From Sacculina carcini (taxonomy: Eukaryota; Arthropoda; Thecostraca; Sacculinidae), in contig OU696582.1 in NCBI GenBank assembly GCA_916048095.2, forward strand, positions 1,995,501 through 2,059,500: a stretch of DNA of 64,000 bases, in the 5' to 3' direction. Below the pieces are notes generated by a model that was given only the letters and a program-made list of their open reading frames with translations, had not been told where the DNA came from and searched no databases. Shown here piece by piece: positions 1 to 11,672 of this stretch. How positions within the stretch are numbered: the stretch's first letter is position 1; each line of letters begins with the position of its first letter. The position numbers were made by a program, and so were the translations under genes.

Positions 1-1
1 A

Positions 2-181
2 GTGATCTCGCTGTTCATCAAGTGCAACATTGCCTTGCCCAGCTCTGCTGCCGTAGAGCGCATGTTTAGCACTGCTGATTTAGTCGTCAGGCCCACGCGT
101 GCATGCATGACCAGCGACAGGTTCGAGAAGCTGGTCTTCACCAAGGGAAACATGCAGCCGCAGTTGAAGCCAAGTCGTTGA
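2..181 (+). pseudogene. hAT transposase, C-terminal dimerisation domain (5' part outside window)
   Basis: The open frame enters from the left edge and ends at TGA 179-181, giving 59 residues with no start codon in the window. The translation includes LPSSAAVERMFSTADLVV followed by RPTRACMTSDRFEKLVF, which is the layout of the hAT C-terminal dimerisation domain (L-P-x-S-S-A-x-x-E-R-x-F-S ... L-x-x-x-x-x-x-L-V-F). In hAT transposases this domain packs against the RNase-H-like catalytic core and supports multimer assembly. The catalytic part would lie to the left of the window, so I cannot say whether the copy is intact. It is not the same element as the short hAT MITEs near 39.6 and 40.1 kb, which have no coding sequence. 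Confidence 0.8.
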
Positions 182-1143
182 CAACCGACATCACTGTCTC
201 ATTGCCGTCTGGGAACGCTCGTCGGATCTTTTTGTAACACTGCTCCACTTCTGCTCCCTGGAAGAAGACCTGGCGCCCGTAGACCAGGCAGTCAGAGCTG
301 ATGAACGTCACGACGCACACGACGACAAGCACACGACGACATTATCACCCTGTACCAAGGATGTGACCCATGTGAGTCGTCTTAAATGCCTTGCAGTGAT
401 CAGCGAACATTTGAACTGGGCAAGCAAGTCTAGTGTAGACACCCCTCTGTCACTGTTTGTCAAGAATCGGCGAATGTTCAGGCATTCTGCTGTACGTACA
501 TTCTCGTATACTCGGAGAGTAGTATCCGGAGGCCATCGTCCTGCATCTCCAGTGCCACGGACTGTACAAGTGTTGACACATTGGTGAGTCAAGACGTTAG
601 ACGCTTGGAGATGCCAGACACGGAACAGCGAAAGATTTCTGATATCCAAGCCGGGAAAAGAGGCGTTGATGAGAATAGTAGATCGATCAATCGTTGAGTG
701 TGTTCTTCGTCTTCATGACTGAACCAGACGGTTAGTTCTGTGTTTGTGACCCTCGCGCGAAGCACCTTTTCACACATGTCGCGGAGCCAGCGATGTTTCA
801 TCGTTGGTCGATCTACGTTCAAGCTAGCTGGAGATTCAAGCAAGACTGTCTTGTCGACGTTGTGAGAGGGCACGAGTCTCACGTGTTTCTTCAGAGAGGC
901 CAGGGACACACAGCGCTGACATTCAATACATTTCATGATGTGGAATATCAATCAATGTTTATTTGTTGTCCACTCATGGTTTTTATCAATAAATTTCCAA
1001 GGAATTCACATAAAACACTGATAAACTCAAAGTGATTTGAGTTTCAAAGTGACACATGAACACATACGATTCATGAAAATATAAAGTCTATGTCTAGTTA
1101 AAGTTAAAAATAAAACATAATAAGTTAAAATTAAGATTAAAAG
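182..1143. other. Unassigned stretch with two short minus-strand ORFs
   Basis: Two minus-strand open frames of 120 and 113 codons (589-951 and 308-649) overlap here. The upstream one starts with a Cys-rich stretch (MKCIECQRCVSLASLKKHV). I do not recognise either product, and no splice structure links them convincingly. The right part (950-1143) is AT-rich and looks non-coding. Confidence 0.3.
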
Positions 1144-1927
1144 TTAAAAGTTGCTCAGGTATTTGTTGTAATTTTTGACAGCTCGGCTCTTGAATTGCTT
1201 TTTTGTCAAGGATAGACGTGTTTTTGGTATTTGCAGCTGCCCATCGCCGGTCGCTCTTGTTGATTTAGATGACACTGCGCTACGGAGCTGAAACATGTTT
1301 CTGCTGCTATTCCCAGGGACGTCTTCATCCAAGAATCTGAGAACAGCCTTGACGTCTCTTTTGGCGACCATTTGTTGAAAAGACGGCCATTTCAGCTCCC
1401 GCAGCGCTGGCGTCACGTGGTCATATTTAGCAATGCCGGCGATCAGTCGAGCTGCAAATCTTATGACGCGACATATTCGTACTTCATCCGCCACTGATAT
1501 GACACCCCAGACTGGCAGACAGTACTGCAGGAGCGGCAAGACATGTGCCGCTATCAAGGCTTTAATGGCGTCCACAGTCAGCATTCGTCTTATTCTGCCG
1601 ATCGAGATCAGAACTGCATTACACCGCCGTGTGACTTGTGCAACTTGATACCACCAATTCAAGCGATTGTCTATCATCACTCCTAGTACTTTTAATTTAG
1701 TCTGGGGGGCCACCGTGTTGTCATTTTGCTTTAGTGTTACTGACTTTGCCTTGGTGAGCATCCCTTCAGTGCCACAAAGCAGCAATTGGGTCTTATTTCA
1801 TTGATCTTAAACCCATTTGCAGCGTACCAGGTTTCGACGGATTTCAGCGTTTCACAGAGGCGGTGATTAAGAAGATTCAGTGAGGCCATATCACATGGAG
1901 CTGTGAGTACAAGCTGGATATCATCCT
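1144..1927 (-). pseudogene. Non-LTR retrotransposon reverse transcriptase, 3' fragment
   Basis: Read on the minus strand, the fragment begins inside the reverse transcriptase at the DD of the catalytic motif (DDIQL near 1915-1927). It runs through the thumb region (LKVLGVMIDNRLNW, QYCLPVWG, LKWPSFQQMVAKRD) to a stop at 1144. One frameshift lies near 1790-1800, between the palm and the thumb. The sequence resembles the Jockey/CR1 group and the plus-strand LINE at 15152-16447. It is cut off upstream exactly where the truncated gypsy element begins, separated by an A/T-rich junction (1928-1949), so either the insertion or a deletion removed the rest of the RT. Confidence 0.75.
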
Positions 1928-1949
1928 TTTTTTTGTTTTTTTTTGTTTT

Positions 1950-3885
1950 CTAAAGAAAAACAGGAACACGGCGTAGTTGCAGAGAATTCCGTGATTTGAC
2001 AAAGTTCTGCAGCTCTGTGTCTTCGTCCTGAGCATCCGCAATGGCGGCAAAATCGTCAAACCGCGGGGTCGGTGCGGCCAGTAGCGACACCGTTCGTGAG
2101 AGGGCGTCGGCGACAGTGTTGCTCAGGCCGGGTACATACCTGATGTCCGCCGTGAACTGCGATATGAAGTCCAGTTGTCTGGCTTCACGATCCGACCTGT
2201 TCTCTGCCGCCGAGTGAAGAGCTGATGTCAGCGGCCGGTGATCGGTATAGAGGATGAATTCGCGTCCTTCCAGCGCGTGTCGGAAGTGCTTGACGCTGCA
2301 GTAGGCCGCCAGACGTTCTCTCCCGTACACGCTGTTCCTCCGCTCAGTCGGCGGAAGAATTCGTGAGAAAAACGACAGAGGAGCCCACGAACCGTTATCA
2401 TACTGCTGAAGAACTGCGCCGATTGAGTTGCTTGATGCGTCCACGTATACGCTCAGAGGCAGCCGCGGGGCAGGGTGCTGTAAACGGGCGCAATCCACCA
2501 ATGCCGATTCGTCTCTGCTGAATGCCGTCTCCAGCTCTGGACTCCATTCAACTAGTTGTTTTGAGCGTCGGCTGCGAGTCGTGTAGGCAGGATGTAGTGG
2601 GCGTAGGACCTCGGATGCGTTTTTTTCGAATCGGTGGTAGTATTTGAACATGCCAATGAATCGACCAATATCCGCCTGTGTTTTGGGGCGCGGAAACTCG
2701 GCGATTGCCTGGACCTTGGCAGGCAGTGGTGAGATCCCAGCTGCAGTCACTTCATGTCCGAGAAAATTGAGTTGTTCAGAGCCGATCACGCACTTGTCAA
2801 GATGAATGCCGATGCCACGCTGGTTTAGCCGCTCAAGGACGCTCTCGACGTGCCGCAGGTGGTCGCTGCGTGATCTGCTAGCAACAAGAATGTCATCTAC
2901 ATAAACAAAACAATACGGAAGGTCGCCGAGCAGGTCGTCCATGAAGCGCTGGTATGACTGACCAGCGTTGCGAAAGCCGAAACCGAGACGAAGGAATTCG
3001 AACATACCAAAGGGCGTCGTTATAGCCGTTTTCGGTATGTCCGCCTTATTGATTGGTATGTTGTTGTAAGCACGTGTGATGTCAATTTTGGAAAACACCG
3101 TGCAACCATGAAGTTTTGATGCAAAATCGTTCAAGAACGGCAGTGGGTATTTGTCAGCTAACGTAACGGCATTGAGTCGCCGATAATCACCGCACACTCG
3201 CCAGCCGCCGTCTTTCTTGGGAACCAGGTGTAAAGGGCTGGCCCAAGCACTTTTTGAGCGGCGCGCAATGCCCAGATCAACGAGGCGCTTGAACTCTTGT
3301 TTCGCGATTGCAAGCTTGTCGGGCGCCAGCCGTCGCGGTCGGGTCGTCACTGGTGGGCCCGTCGTCTCTATGTGGTGCACGACGCTATGTTTCACTGGCA
3401 CTTTGAAATCCACTGGCGCAGTGATCATCTTGTATTTTGCTAACAGTTCGGAGACGTCAGCCTTGCCGACCTGAAGGCACATATTAGCCCCTTGAGCAGC
3501 GGTGAGCTGGATGTTTTCTCCAAGCAAGATTTTAGGCAAGTTAACCGTCAGCTCATTGTATTGCAGGAAATCGATGCCTAGAAGGGCTGTGGCGATGTCC
3601 GCCACGATGAATGACCACTCGTGTTCTTTTGTGTCGGTCGAAAGTTGCAGCTTTATTTTGGCACTGCCTACTGGTCGGATTATCGTTCCACTGACAGCTC
3701 GCAAAGACATCGGCTCTTGGAGGGGCGTCAAGGTCACATTCTTCGGCAAGTGCGACTTCGGCCAGACGCTCACTTGCGAGCCGGTGTCGACAATCAGGCG
3801 CGTGCCCGTGCTCTTCTCAATGACGCAGACAAGTGGAGCCGATGAGAGCGTGTCTGAGCCGCTGGCTAGGCGCCCCAGACTTATT
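1950..3885 (-). pseudogene. pol: Ty3/gypsy (CsRn1-type) pol: protease, RT, RNase H; integrase missing
   Basis: The minus-strand frame starts near 3885. It shows an aspartic protease motif (LIVDTGSQVSVWP, just upstream of 3773), then the reverse transcriptase with the intact catalytic motif YVDDILV, then RNase H (YVDASSNSIGAVL, LYTDHRPLTSAL, VADALSRT). It stops at 1950 after about 30 further residues. A normal gypsy pol continues with an HHCC zinc finger and a DDE integrase, and no trace of these is present, nor of a 3' LTR. The element is therefore truncated at its 3' end, and a LINE fragment abuts the break. RT and RNase H have no stop or frameshift, so the truncation may be fairly recent. 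The family call rests on the gag zinc motif and primer site described in the neighbouring entries. Confidence 0.9.
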
Positions 3886-4761
3886 CGTTTAAATTATTCC
3901 AGTTGCAAGGTCTTGTGCAACGCGTGGAGTTCTCACCGAATCGCCTGTGATACCAGCACACGTCGTTCGTGTCGTACTGGTGCTTCTGCTGCTGCTGCCG
4001 GCCCCGGGACGGAGATCTGCCGCTCCATTCGTGCTGGTGCTGATACTGTCGTCCGCGAGACCTGTCGCGTGGCCGCCGCACCTCGAGACGTTGGAGCCTT
4101 GCCGCTTCCGTTGTCACTTGCGCCTGTTGCTGGAGTTGTCTCACCTCGAACATCAGTTGCTCGACTGTGCTGCTCAGGCGGGCCACTTCACGCTCCAAAG
4201 TGAGGTTTGGCGTGCTGAGTGTGGTGGCTGCGGCGAACGCGCGGTCTTGCTGGTCTGATCCAGGAATCTGTCGGCAGACTGAGCCAAATCATCGAGAGAG
4301 ACAGACATAGGCAGAATAGACAGCGCGGCGCGGACGTTGTCGGGAAGCCGCTGAAGAAACAAAGTTCGCAACAGACTTGTGTCGGCTGCGTCTTGTACTG
4401 AATCGTTCAGCTCACTGCGAATTTTCCGCAATAACTGGGCCGGCCGCTGATCGCCAAGGAGCTCATTTTTTAACAACAGCTCAAGTCGCTCTGCTTTCGA
4501 AGTCGCCAGGCGCTCACGTAGCGATTTCACAAGCCCATCATAATTAGGCTCGGACATGACGACGTCCTTCACTTGGCTGGCGATATCGGCTGGTAAACCG
4601 GCAACCATGAAATTAAATTTAATGGTGTTGGATGTTATACCGGCTACGCTGAAAGCGCACTCAACCTGGGCGAGCCATAATTCCGGCTCGTCGGGATTGA
4701 ACGGCGGCAATCTCAACCCGCCGGCCGGGCGACTTTCAGCGATTTGGTTGCTTGGAGACAT
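3881..4761 (-). CDS. gag: Ty3/gypsy (CsRn1-type) Gag, two overlapping frames
   Basis: The capsid-like part (4761 to 4174) opens MSPSNQIAESRPAGGLRLPPF and has the typical small gypsy Gag pattern (ELWLAQVECAFSVAGI, LLLKNELLGDQRPAQLL). The continuation (4198 to 3881) is in another frame: a predicted coiled coil (MEREVARLSSTVEQLMFEVRQ), a basic Arg/Gln region, and a Cys-His motif CWYHRRFGENSTRCTRPC. That spacing (C-x2-H-x9-C-x3-C) is the CHCC box that separates CsRn1-clade gags from ordinary CCHC knuckles. A frameshift in the overlap 4174-4198 splits Gag. In the functional element Gag would coat the RNA genome and form the particle. Confidence 0.85.
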
Positions 4762-4808
4762 TACAGATCAATACACACAAATGAATGAACAAATATAGCG
4801 GAAAAAAA

Positions 4809-4825
4809 TCACGTCGGGGTCACCA
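4809..4825 (-). other. Primer-binding site, tRNA-Trp type
   Basis: On the minus strand this reads TGGTGACCCCGACGTGA, the complement of the 3' end of metazoan tRNA-Trp. This is the primer reported for CsRn1-clade gypsy elements. It lies about 50 nt upstream of the Gag ATG, so the 5' LTR should begin at about 4826 and extend to roughly 5000. I could not fix the outer LTR boundary because no second LTR is left for comparison. Confidence 0.75.
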
Positions 4826-5427
4826 ATTTCGAAGTCGCCCATTCCACACCTTACAAACACTTCGAAGGGATATATTATTCACCAAGTCATGAACGGTACA
4901 AGCAAAAAACAACACGCACGCCGAACTCTCCTTTCATCTGTTGCGCGCCATGACTGCCACGATGGATGGCTGCCGTTCACATAATAATATTACCTTAGAT
5001 TGAGAGAAATATACATGAATAGTGTGTTCCTACAATGCATATGAACAAGTGAACATGGACGCACACAATTCAAAAACTATACAAACGTCACTTATGCATA
5101 CATACAAAACATTTAAACACAAAACAAGATTATGTTTTAATTATGTGTGGCTCCCTAGGACATGGTTCAATACACTACACATGTTTCGCGCAGACAATAG
5201 TTTGGAAGAACGTGCTACAACATTTTTCATCAAATTTATACCACAGTGTAACGAATAACGTAGCATGTATATATGTAATAAAAGTGTGCGCCTAAATACA
5301 AGAATATAACACATTAATATTTACAAGGAACGAATGGCGCCTACAACATAAAGAAATATGGCAAACAATAAAAAACTAAAAACTAATTTAAATTTCCCAA
5401 ATTTCACATAATTTGACCATTATAATA

Positions 5428-6640
5428 TTACTTTTTTGTGTGAAATTCATTCATACATTCAGGGTGAACAGGAATATTGTATAAACTGCAAAAATATATG
5501 GTGCGTCCACCACACTGACGATATCTGTTGAAATGACTCTTGTCTTTGTAAGTCCAATGCTGCTGAGTGTTGTACCGCACTGTTTCCACCACAGCCGTAG
5601 GAACTGGACCTGGTCTTGCTCTGGGTTTCCCATAATTTGACAGCGTCGATATCACCAGTTGCCGTGCAAAGTCCAGCAAAATGATTTTCTTATCGTAGTT
5701 CCTGAAGAGTTTCCATCCATTTACAACCTGAGCTTTCACAGTCCATGCAAAAAGGGGCCACCACCATTTTTGTATCTGATTCTGCATCGATAAGCTGCTA
5801 CTTGTTGATCGATCACATCAACGCCGCCCATGTGCTAATTATAAATGTGTATTGAATGTGGCAAATTAACTTCAACATGTTTCTTTTGGATCCTATTCCA
5901 TCTTCTAGCTTTCTTCGACGGCTCTGAACGAAGGATGTTTGTTGGATGCAACACTTACCACTTTGTTGTCCTTCCACTTTACAACTTAAATGCAGCTAGT
6001 GAATGATTCATCCATAGTCCCTCTTTCCATCTTATCTAAGGCCTTTCTTGTGTTCAGAGGGGCTGCAGAGAGTCTGTCTTCTCTGAATGTGCAGGTGGCT
6101 GCTATTTTCTTTGATGCAAGTTCTTCAATAATGCAAATGACCCAAAACAATTGTCAACTACAGCGTGCTGACCAGGTTGCATACTCACGTTTTCATCCAT
6201 TTGAATCACTAAACTCCCACCAAGACCAAATCCTTTATCAGTCACTTTCGTATGTATTCCACAATATCGCTCAGCATGATGCAAAAATTCATCTGATGTA
6301 CAAATTGTCCAAAGTTTAAGTCCAAATCTTTGTTTAGGTAATTATTGTTTTAGGTGGCTCTGGTGGAACACATTGTGTTGATTCGATGGGAGGGTGATCA
6401 TCATCTGCATTACGACTCAAAACATTGCTGAGTAAAATTCCCCTGGGAAGGTTCACCGGGTTGCAGGTAACTTCATCATCAGAACGTCACTGTCTTGATC
6501 TGTGTCGGCTTCCGGTGCTTCATCGGGGGGTTCGATAGCTATTCTGACTTCAGTTTGCTCATCTGATTTCCTTCCATCATAAGGTTGTTGGTAGCCATGG
6601 CTACGCCAATACAATTTGCCTTTGAAAAGGCAACGGTGCG
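5428..6640 (-). pseudogene. piggyBac-family transposase relic
   Basis: Several minus-strand frames together give a decayed piggyBac transposase. From N to C they show an acidic leader (EPPDEAPEADTDQDSD, about 6520), then FGLKLWTICTSDEF (about 6310). Next is the core segment GFGLGGSLVIQMDENV followed by VVDNCFGSFALLKNL (6102-6250), then MGGVDVIDQQVAAYR (about 5820). The last piece is KWWWPLFAWTVKAQVVNGW with a Cys/His tail CGGRTIYFCSLYNIPVHPEC ending in EFHTKK (5428-5787). These match the piggyBac DDD core and the C-terminal cysteine-rich targeting domain. At least three frame changes and several stops are present, so it is dead. The tail zinc region has lost some of the usual Cys residues. 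A piggyBac-like MITE lies 800 bp away. Confidence 0.85.
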
Positions 6641-6895
6641 TGGAATTCGCTTTACAGTCCGTCCTTAAAAGGACGCTTAATTATGTCGTGCAAAACGATG
6701 CGAATAGTTTTATCGGTCGCTATATTCGCACGGACACGCAACACAGTAAGCACTAGCACAGTAATGACGAGGCAGAACAATCGAGTCGAGCGAACACAAG
6801 TCACAAATCAGGCGAGCGAAAACAAGTCGGAAATCGAGGCGCGATGGGCGATGCACGGTGCCCAACAGCGCAATGCGCGTGCTTAAGTGTGTTTT

Positions 6896-6960
6896 GGATT
6901 TATGTGAGTATCGGACAATAAGCGCGCTCACCGGAAGTTGTCCGATACTGTCATAAATCC
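6896..6960. repeat. Inverted repeat / hairpin, 23-bp arms
   Basis: The arms 6896-6918 and 6938-6960 pair at 21 of 23 positions around a 19-nt loop. No coding sequence is associated. It may be a tiny MITE or the fused ends of one. Confidence 0.7.
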
Positions 6961-7440
6961 GCGCTGAGTGGGTCTACTTGAGCGTTGCGCAAAATGTGTT
7001 TTTGTCGAGAACATGCAGCACTAGACAACGCTCGTATACACATAATACACATATACACAACGCTCATATACACTCATATACACAATACAATACGCTCATA
7101 TACAGATAATGTGCGACAGCGCCCATATACAATTACAATGAAAACACACACTATCAATACAACCAATGCAGCACACACACATGCAATCTAACACGACGAT
7201 ACACGACACATATCACATGTGTCAATCACACGAATTAACACGCGAAGCAATATGGTTAATATTAAAGTCACATTATGATTAATTAATAAACAATCGACAC
7301 AATCAAGTTCACGATAATATAATAGCAAAAAGGTGTGATATGGCTCCTACAAGGTCATGTATTTCATTCATGGACAAACTGAAATTAAGATATAAATATA
7401 GCATTGCACGTAAGGAGCGGTACATTCAAAATTGGTCTAA

Positions 7441-7835
7441 CCCTTATCGCCAACGCCGGGTGGCAAGTTTACTTGCCATGTTTATTTGTTGTAATAAAAA
7501 CAGCCGATATATTATGGTCAGAATAAAAACTCAATCACTCAATGCTAGATCATCATTTTAGGAACAGTTATATATGAAATAGTAGAAAAGAGCACAATAA
7601 TGCAGTTAAAAACTTATGATTTTTTGTGACGTGGTAACGCCATGCTGCACAGTAGCAACTTTCAAGGTCAACTGAGCGGACATGTGACACAGCAGCGCGT
7701 CGAGAAAGTGTTTTGTACACGTTCAATACTTGTTTCAACAATATAAAACACCTTCAATTACAATTCCATTGTTATTTCTTTCCTGAATTATATTTTTGTG
7801 TGTGGCAAGTAAACTTGCCAGTCGGCATTAATGGG
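7441..7835. mobile_element. piggyBac-like MITE
   Basis: The element starts CCCTTATCGCC and ends with the complementary ...GGG. Both ends contain TGGCAAGTTTACTTGCCA near the terminus. It is flanked by TTAA on the right (7836-7839) and CTAA on the left (7437-7440, one substitution). CCC...GGG ends and a TTAA target are diagnostic of piggyBac. It has no transposase (a 73-codon frame across the left end is a shadow). The dead transposase at 5.4-6.6 kb may be of the family that moved it, but I see no shared ends to prove this. Confidence 0.75.
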
Positions 7836-7894
7836 TTAATTAAGATACACCAAAAATAGCAAGTAGATGAAAAGGTCAAAGCAGGCGTAAGAAA

Positions 7895-8425
7895 TCAGAC
7901 TAAAGCATACGAAGTAAGGGTGAGAGAAGTGGAATCAAATGATAATTCAAATATGTATCTAAAGAGTGCCGAACGAAATGAGGAATAGGAAGTGGCTGAT
8001 AAAACAGTACGAGGAAGCGAGTTATACAGTCGGGGAGCAAAGAAAGAAAAAGACTTCGAAGACCAAGATGACTCGTTCAAGGCTCGAGGGCAGACAAGAG
8101 GATGAGAAAGAGCAGTAGCAACAGTGAGTATACCAGAAAGATATGAGGATGGACTAGGATCGTGATTAAGTTTGAAGATAATACAGCAAAGACGAAAATG
8201 AATACGAGGATTAATGTGGAGCCAACGAAACTGAAACAGAAATTGAGATGTATGACGACAGTGAGAGGGCGAGAGAACAAAGCGACAAGAAGAGTTGATG
8301 ACACGCTGGAGAATGCGTAGAGAATATCGAGGAACATGAAAGTACAAAGAACAGCAATAATTAATCCGAGAAAAGATAAGGGAGAGTACAAGTTTGATAG
8401 CAGACGGACGATCAAGAAAGAGGCA
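7895..8425 (-). pseudogene. CR1-like LINE, 3' RT fragment
   Basis: The minus-strand reading gives [48 protein letters not shown] and FFAPRLYNSLP. This is the conserved C-terminal region of the CR1-like family whose longer copy is at 48440-51160, and it ends at the same point. The 5' end is truncated at about 8425, as is usual for LINE insertions. A frameshift lies near 8345. Confidence 0.8.
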
Positions 8426-8625
8426 ACAAGAGACAACACTACATGAGTCGGTTTATCAGAAGTCAGAAATGTATTGCCACTTTATACAACAAAGTATTGA
8501 CATGGATGAAATTATACATACAAATCACACAATGTACACGCAAATGAAAATGCATCATGAAAAACTTGGGCTCACAGCGGAATATGACACATAAGAGTCA
8601 CTCAAAAACACGTATACTACAGAAA

Positions 8626-8657
8626 AACGATACGAGTGTTCGTACACTCGTATCGTT
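8626..8657. repeat. Perfect 14-bp hairpin
   Basis: The arms 8626-8639 and 8644-8657 are perfect inverted copies (core ACGATACGAGTGT) around a 4-nt loop. Part of the right arm (CGTACACTCGTAT) is repeated directly after it. Confidence 0.7.
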
Positions 8658-9244
8658 CGTACACTCGTATAAGAGATTATAGTACACGAGTGTTGAATTT
8701 CGGAGTTTCTTCGATTTTTCGCTGCAGTTACGGGCTATTTTTCATTAAATTATGTTTAAATAGCTTGAATATTTCTCATCGAATGCTCTTGATATAAATT
8801 GTTTTGTACATTTTTACTTGCATTTCAGATTAATTCAATGATGTTTTGTAATAGTTAGCTTCTATACAAAATTGTCCTGTAATTTAATTTCAATTTCCTA
8901 TATATCATGCAATTTTCATTGTTAAGCGATTGAGTTGTTATAATGCCTTGTGTGAATCTCTAGGTGGAACGTATGTTTCGTTTTGAACCTCGGTGAATGG
9001 GACAATGAACAAACCTAAACTGGGGTAGCATGACAGGAGCACCAGCAACATCGGCAACATCGACCGGGTCATCAAGATAAATATATTTGATTGGACAACC
9101 TTCGTCATTAATAAATCGCTCCAGACTGCCGACCAAGCGCCAACAACAACTCAACAGCTCCTACAGAGCCACTATTTGAAAACCTGAACAAATGTTGGCT
9201 GAAGTTGGACCTTTCTCAATACTTAATATTGGACACAACCGAAC

Positions 9245-10125
9245 TTGCAGAATCTGAGTAGCTTATGGACTTTCGAAACGGTGCGATTAAGTATCTCAGT
9301 AAGTGTCTCAGAATGGGTCCGAGATGACTACCGGGAAGCGACTGAGTTGTCGCACCTTGTTCTTGGTGTGAAACCTAGGCGAGGTGTTCGTCTTCAACGT
9401 CCGAGAGCATTTCACCACGCGCGTTGGATGGCAACATAAATATACTATTTGAAATCGTACATGTTCATCGCACAGCTGCAGCTCGGTGATGAGTTGCGTG
9501 CGCAGAATGACAATATTTATGAATATTTTGTATACGCCGATGTGGCTGAAATCACCACTGGCAGCCGCCGCTCCCGTCAACGACCTGCACTTCCACCATC
9601 AGCTATTGCGCTACCGGGCCGTCGATTATGATGCAGCCGATGCAGTATTGGTCGTTCTCAATCGACACCTGTTATCTTAGACCGCAGGCCGTAGTTTTCT
9701 CGCTCTGCAGTGACAAGGTGAATACAGCAGACAAGCAGGCAATCGCCACGCAACTGCCCACAACGTTTGAGACGACCACTGATTACACCGATGACAACAT
9801 CATCATACAAGAGACGACGCGGCTCAGTGATTTGATAGACGAGCGATCGTGGAGTATTTTACATGAGCCTCGGGTATGTAGCACCGACTGGCTGACCACA
9901 CCGGTTGAGACATGGCATAAAAGTGATGAGTTTGCTAAACTCAAAACGTTCACAGACAACCTGAAAGTGACAAACGACGATGCCGAAAGAGGTGTGAAAT
10001 TGCTGCAAGATTTTCTGGAGTCTGTCACACGAGATGAACAGCAACTGCAAGATGTCATGCAGCTCGTGGAGGCTCATCGAAGTCAGATGATAGGATTCAA
10101 CAAGCCTGACTTGATGCGGCTTTAA
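9245..10125 (+). pseudogene. Broken copy of an uncharacterised invertebrate protein family
   Basis: Three plus-strand frames in order give DDYREATELSHLVLG...FHHARWMAT (9245-9439), then WLKSPLAAAAPVNDLHFHH followed by VDYDAADAVLVVLNRHL (about 9530-9675). The third gives YLRPQAVVFSLCSDKV...WLTTPVETW...NDDAERGVKLLQDFLESV, ending at TAA 10123-10125. I remember this order of motifs (DYRE-E, HHARWM, A-x-x-NDL, R-H-L-x-Y-L, N-D-x-A-E-R) from unnamed proteins in many invertebrate genomes, often in many copies. No function is known to me. Here a stop follows HHARWMAT and a frameshift occurs near 9675, so the copy is broken. The last 165 codons are open. It may be carried by a mobile element, but I found no ends. 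Confidence 0.55.
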
Positions 10126-11670
10126 AATGTTTCATTTGTCGATTTTCATTGTATTTCTTGTTGTTATCCGGCTGTTAACATTTGTACTGTGCGTATATTT
10201 GTATATGATAAGTATATTATGAGTAATAGGCAGCACAGTACATATGCATGATGTGGAGGGATTCCTATGCGCTGTTGTGTGTGCCTGTATGTTCTGCGTG
10301 TGTGTGTGTGTGTCTGTGCTTGACTAATTGTATGTATGCGCTGTTCATGTTAATCGTGTGTGCTGGTGGTTATACGTGGCCTGAACGGTCAATCGGTTTT
10401 GGAGTGTGTGGCGTGTTAGTGGTGTTAGAGTGTTAGCGTGTTGAGCGAGTGTTGTGTTTAGTGTCGTGTCGAGCGGTTGTTTCATTGCTAATTGGTTGTT
10501 TTCATTGCTATTCATTTAATATATACCTCACTGTTATATGTTTAATGTTTGTTTACTCTCACTGCGGCTTATCAATTACATATTTTATGCAAAATGACCT
10601 TAGAACAGAGCGAATGGAGATGATAGATTGTGCTTTATCGCTCGATGGTGGCGCCACCTGTATGGTTACAAACTAATACAGATTTAATGGAGAATATGCG
10701 GTAGATTGTTGTATGTATGTTTGTGTGTGAGTGTGTGTGTGTGTTTGCAAAGTGCAGGGTGCGTTCTTGGTATCGCGCGGCGGTGATCGGATGTCGTGTT
10801 GAGATGTGAGGTGTGTGTGGGGAGTCGCGTTCGGGCGTGTTTGCTGTGCGATGTGGTCTTGTAGGCGCGCGTGGGACATCGCTGTCCCACACGCGCCTGT
10901 CTTTTAATACATGGTTTTGTCTTAAAATTGTGTCTTCTACTTCTACAGTTACTGAGCGAAATATGCAAATATTTGTCATTTCTCGCTCAATTTGTAATTT
11001 TCAAGTGGGATTTGCGACCCTTAAATATCTTCAAAATTAAATAATTATACCACCATGGAATTCAGCGTCATCAAAATCATGGGATAAAATATGTAGACAA
11101 TTTTTTTCTAAAAAATCACTAATTGCGGCAATAGAACAGCCAACGTTTTATAGAGAGTTGTCTCCCCAGGATGCTGGCACAACACAACTGATATCTGATA
11201 CCCATTTACTGCTGGGTGGTTGTTGGATTATGTTGTTGGATTCGCATTTGAGGCATATCGGATATCAGACAATAAAACCCTCATACACCCGTCTGTTAAT
11301 ACATGTTTATTCTTTTCTCGGGTGGTTCTACATATATGTGGCTTGAGATGTGTGTAAGTGTGTGTGTGCGTGTGCGTACAACAAACACTCAAGTAAATAT
11401 AATGTGAATATGCACATTCACGTAACCGTGGCAATAGTAGGAGTGTGGTGTAGCGTGGTGGGTGGGTCCGCCTCGGGCGGAATAAGAGCTGTTGAAGACG
11501 TTGAATTATCGTTATTGCGACATAAACGTTGAATTGCCACATTTCTGCATATATACCGTCCATGCTGGTTTAATCTCAAACAACTAAGACGTGGATGACC
11601 ATAAGATCGATAAAAAGTAATTATCTTTTCAACTAGATGACTGGAAGCATGCACTATTATGAATTTGTCT
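10126..11670. other. Non-coding, GT-rich stretch with a hairpin and a SINE fragment
   Basis: I see no gene. The interval holds GT runs (10292-10310, 10728-10744), a hairpin (10863-10898), and at 11150-11225 a fragment related to the tRNA-Val SINE at 16448-16776. The right end (11418-11654) may be the decayed tail of the neighbouring THAP transposase element. Confidence 0.5.
10863..10898. repeat. GC-rich hairpin, 16-bp arms
   Basis: 10863-10878 (AGGCGCGCGTGGGACA) pairs with 10883-10898 with one mismatch and a 4-nt loop. It is the strongest simple hairpin in the window. There is no U-run after it, and its role is unknown. Confidence 0.7.
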
Positions 11671-11672
11671 TT

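Noticed and set aside
589-951. Zinc-finger gene
   Set aside because: The single Cys-x2-Cys stretch has no matching second half, and no homologous domain was recognised.
3502-4203. 233-codon plus-strand ORF
   Set aside because: Antisense of gypsy A gag and protease, with no domain.
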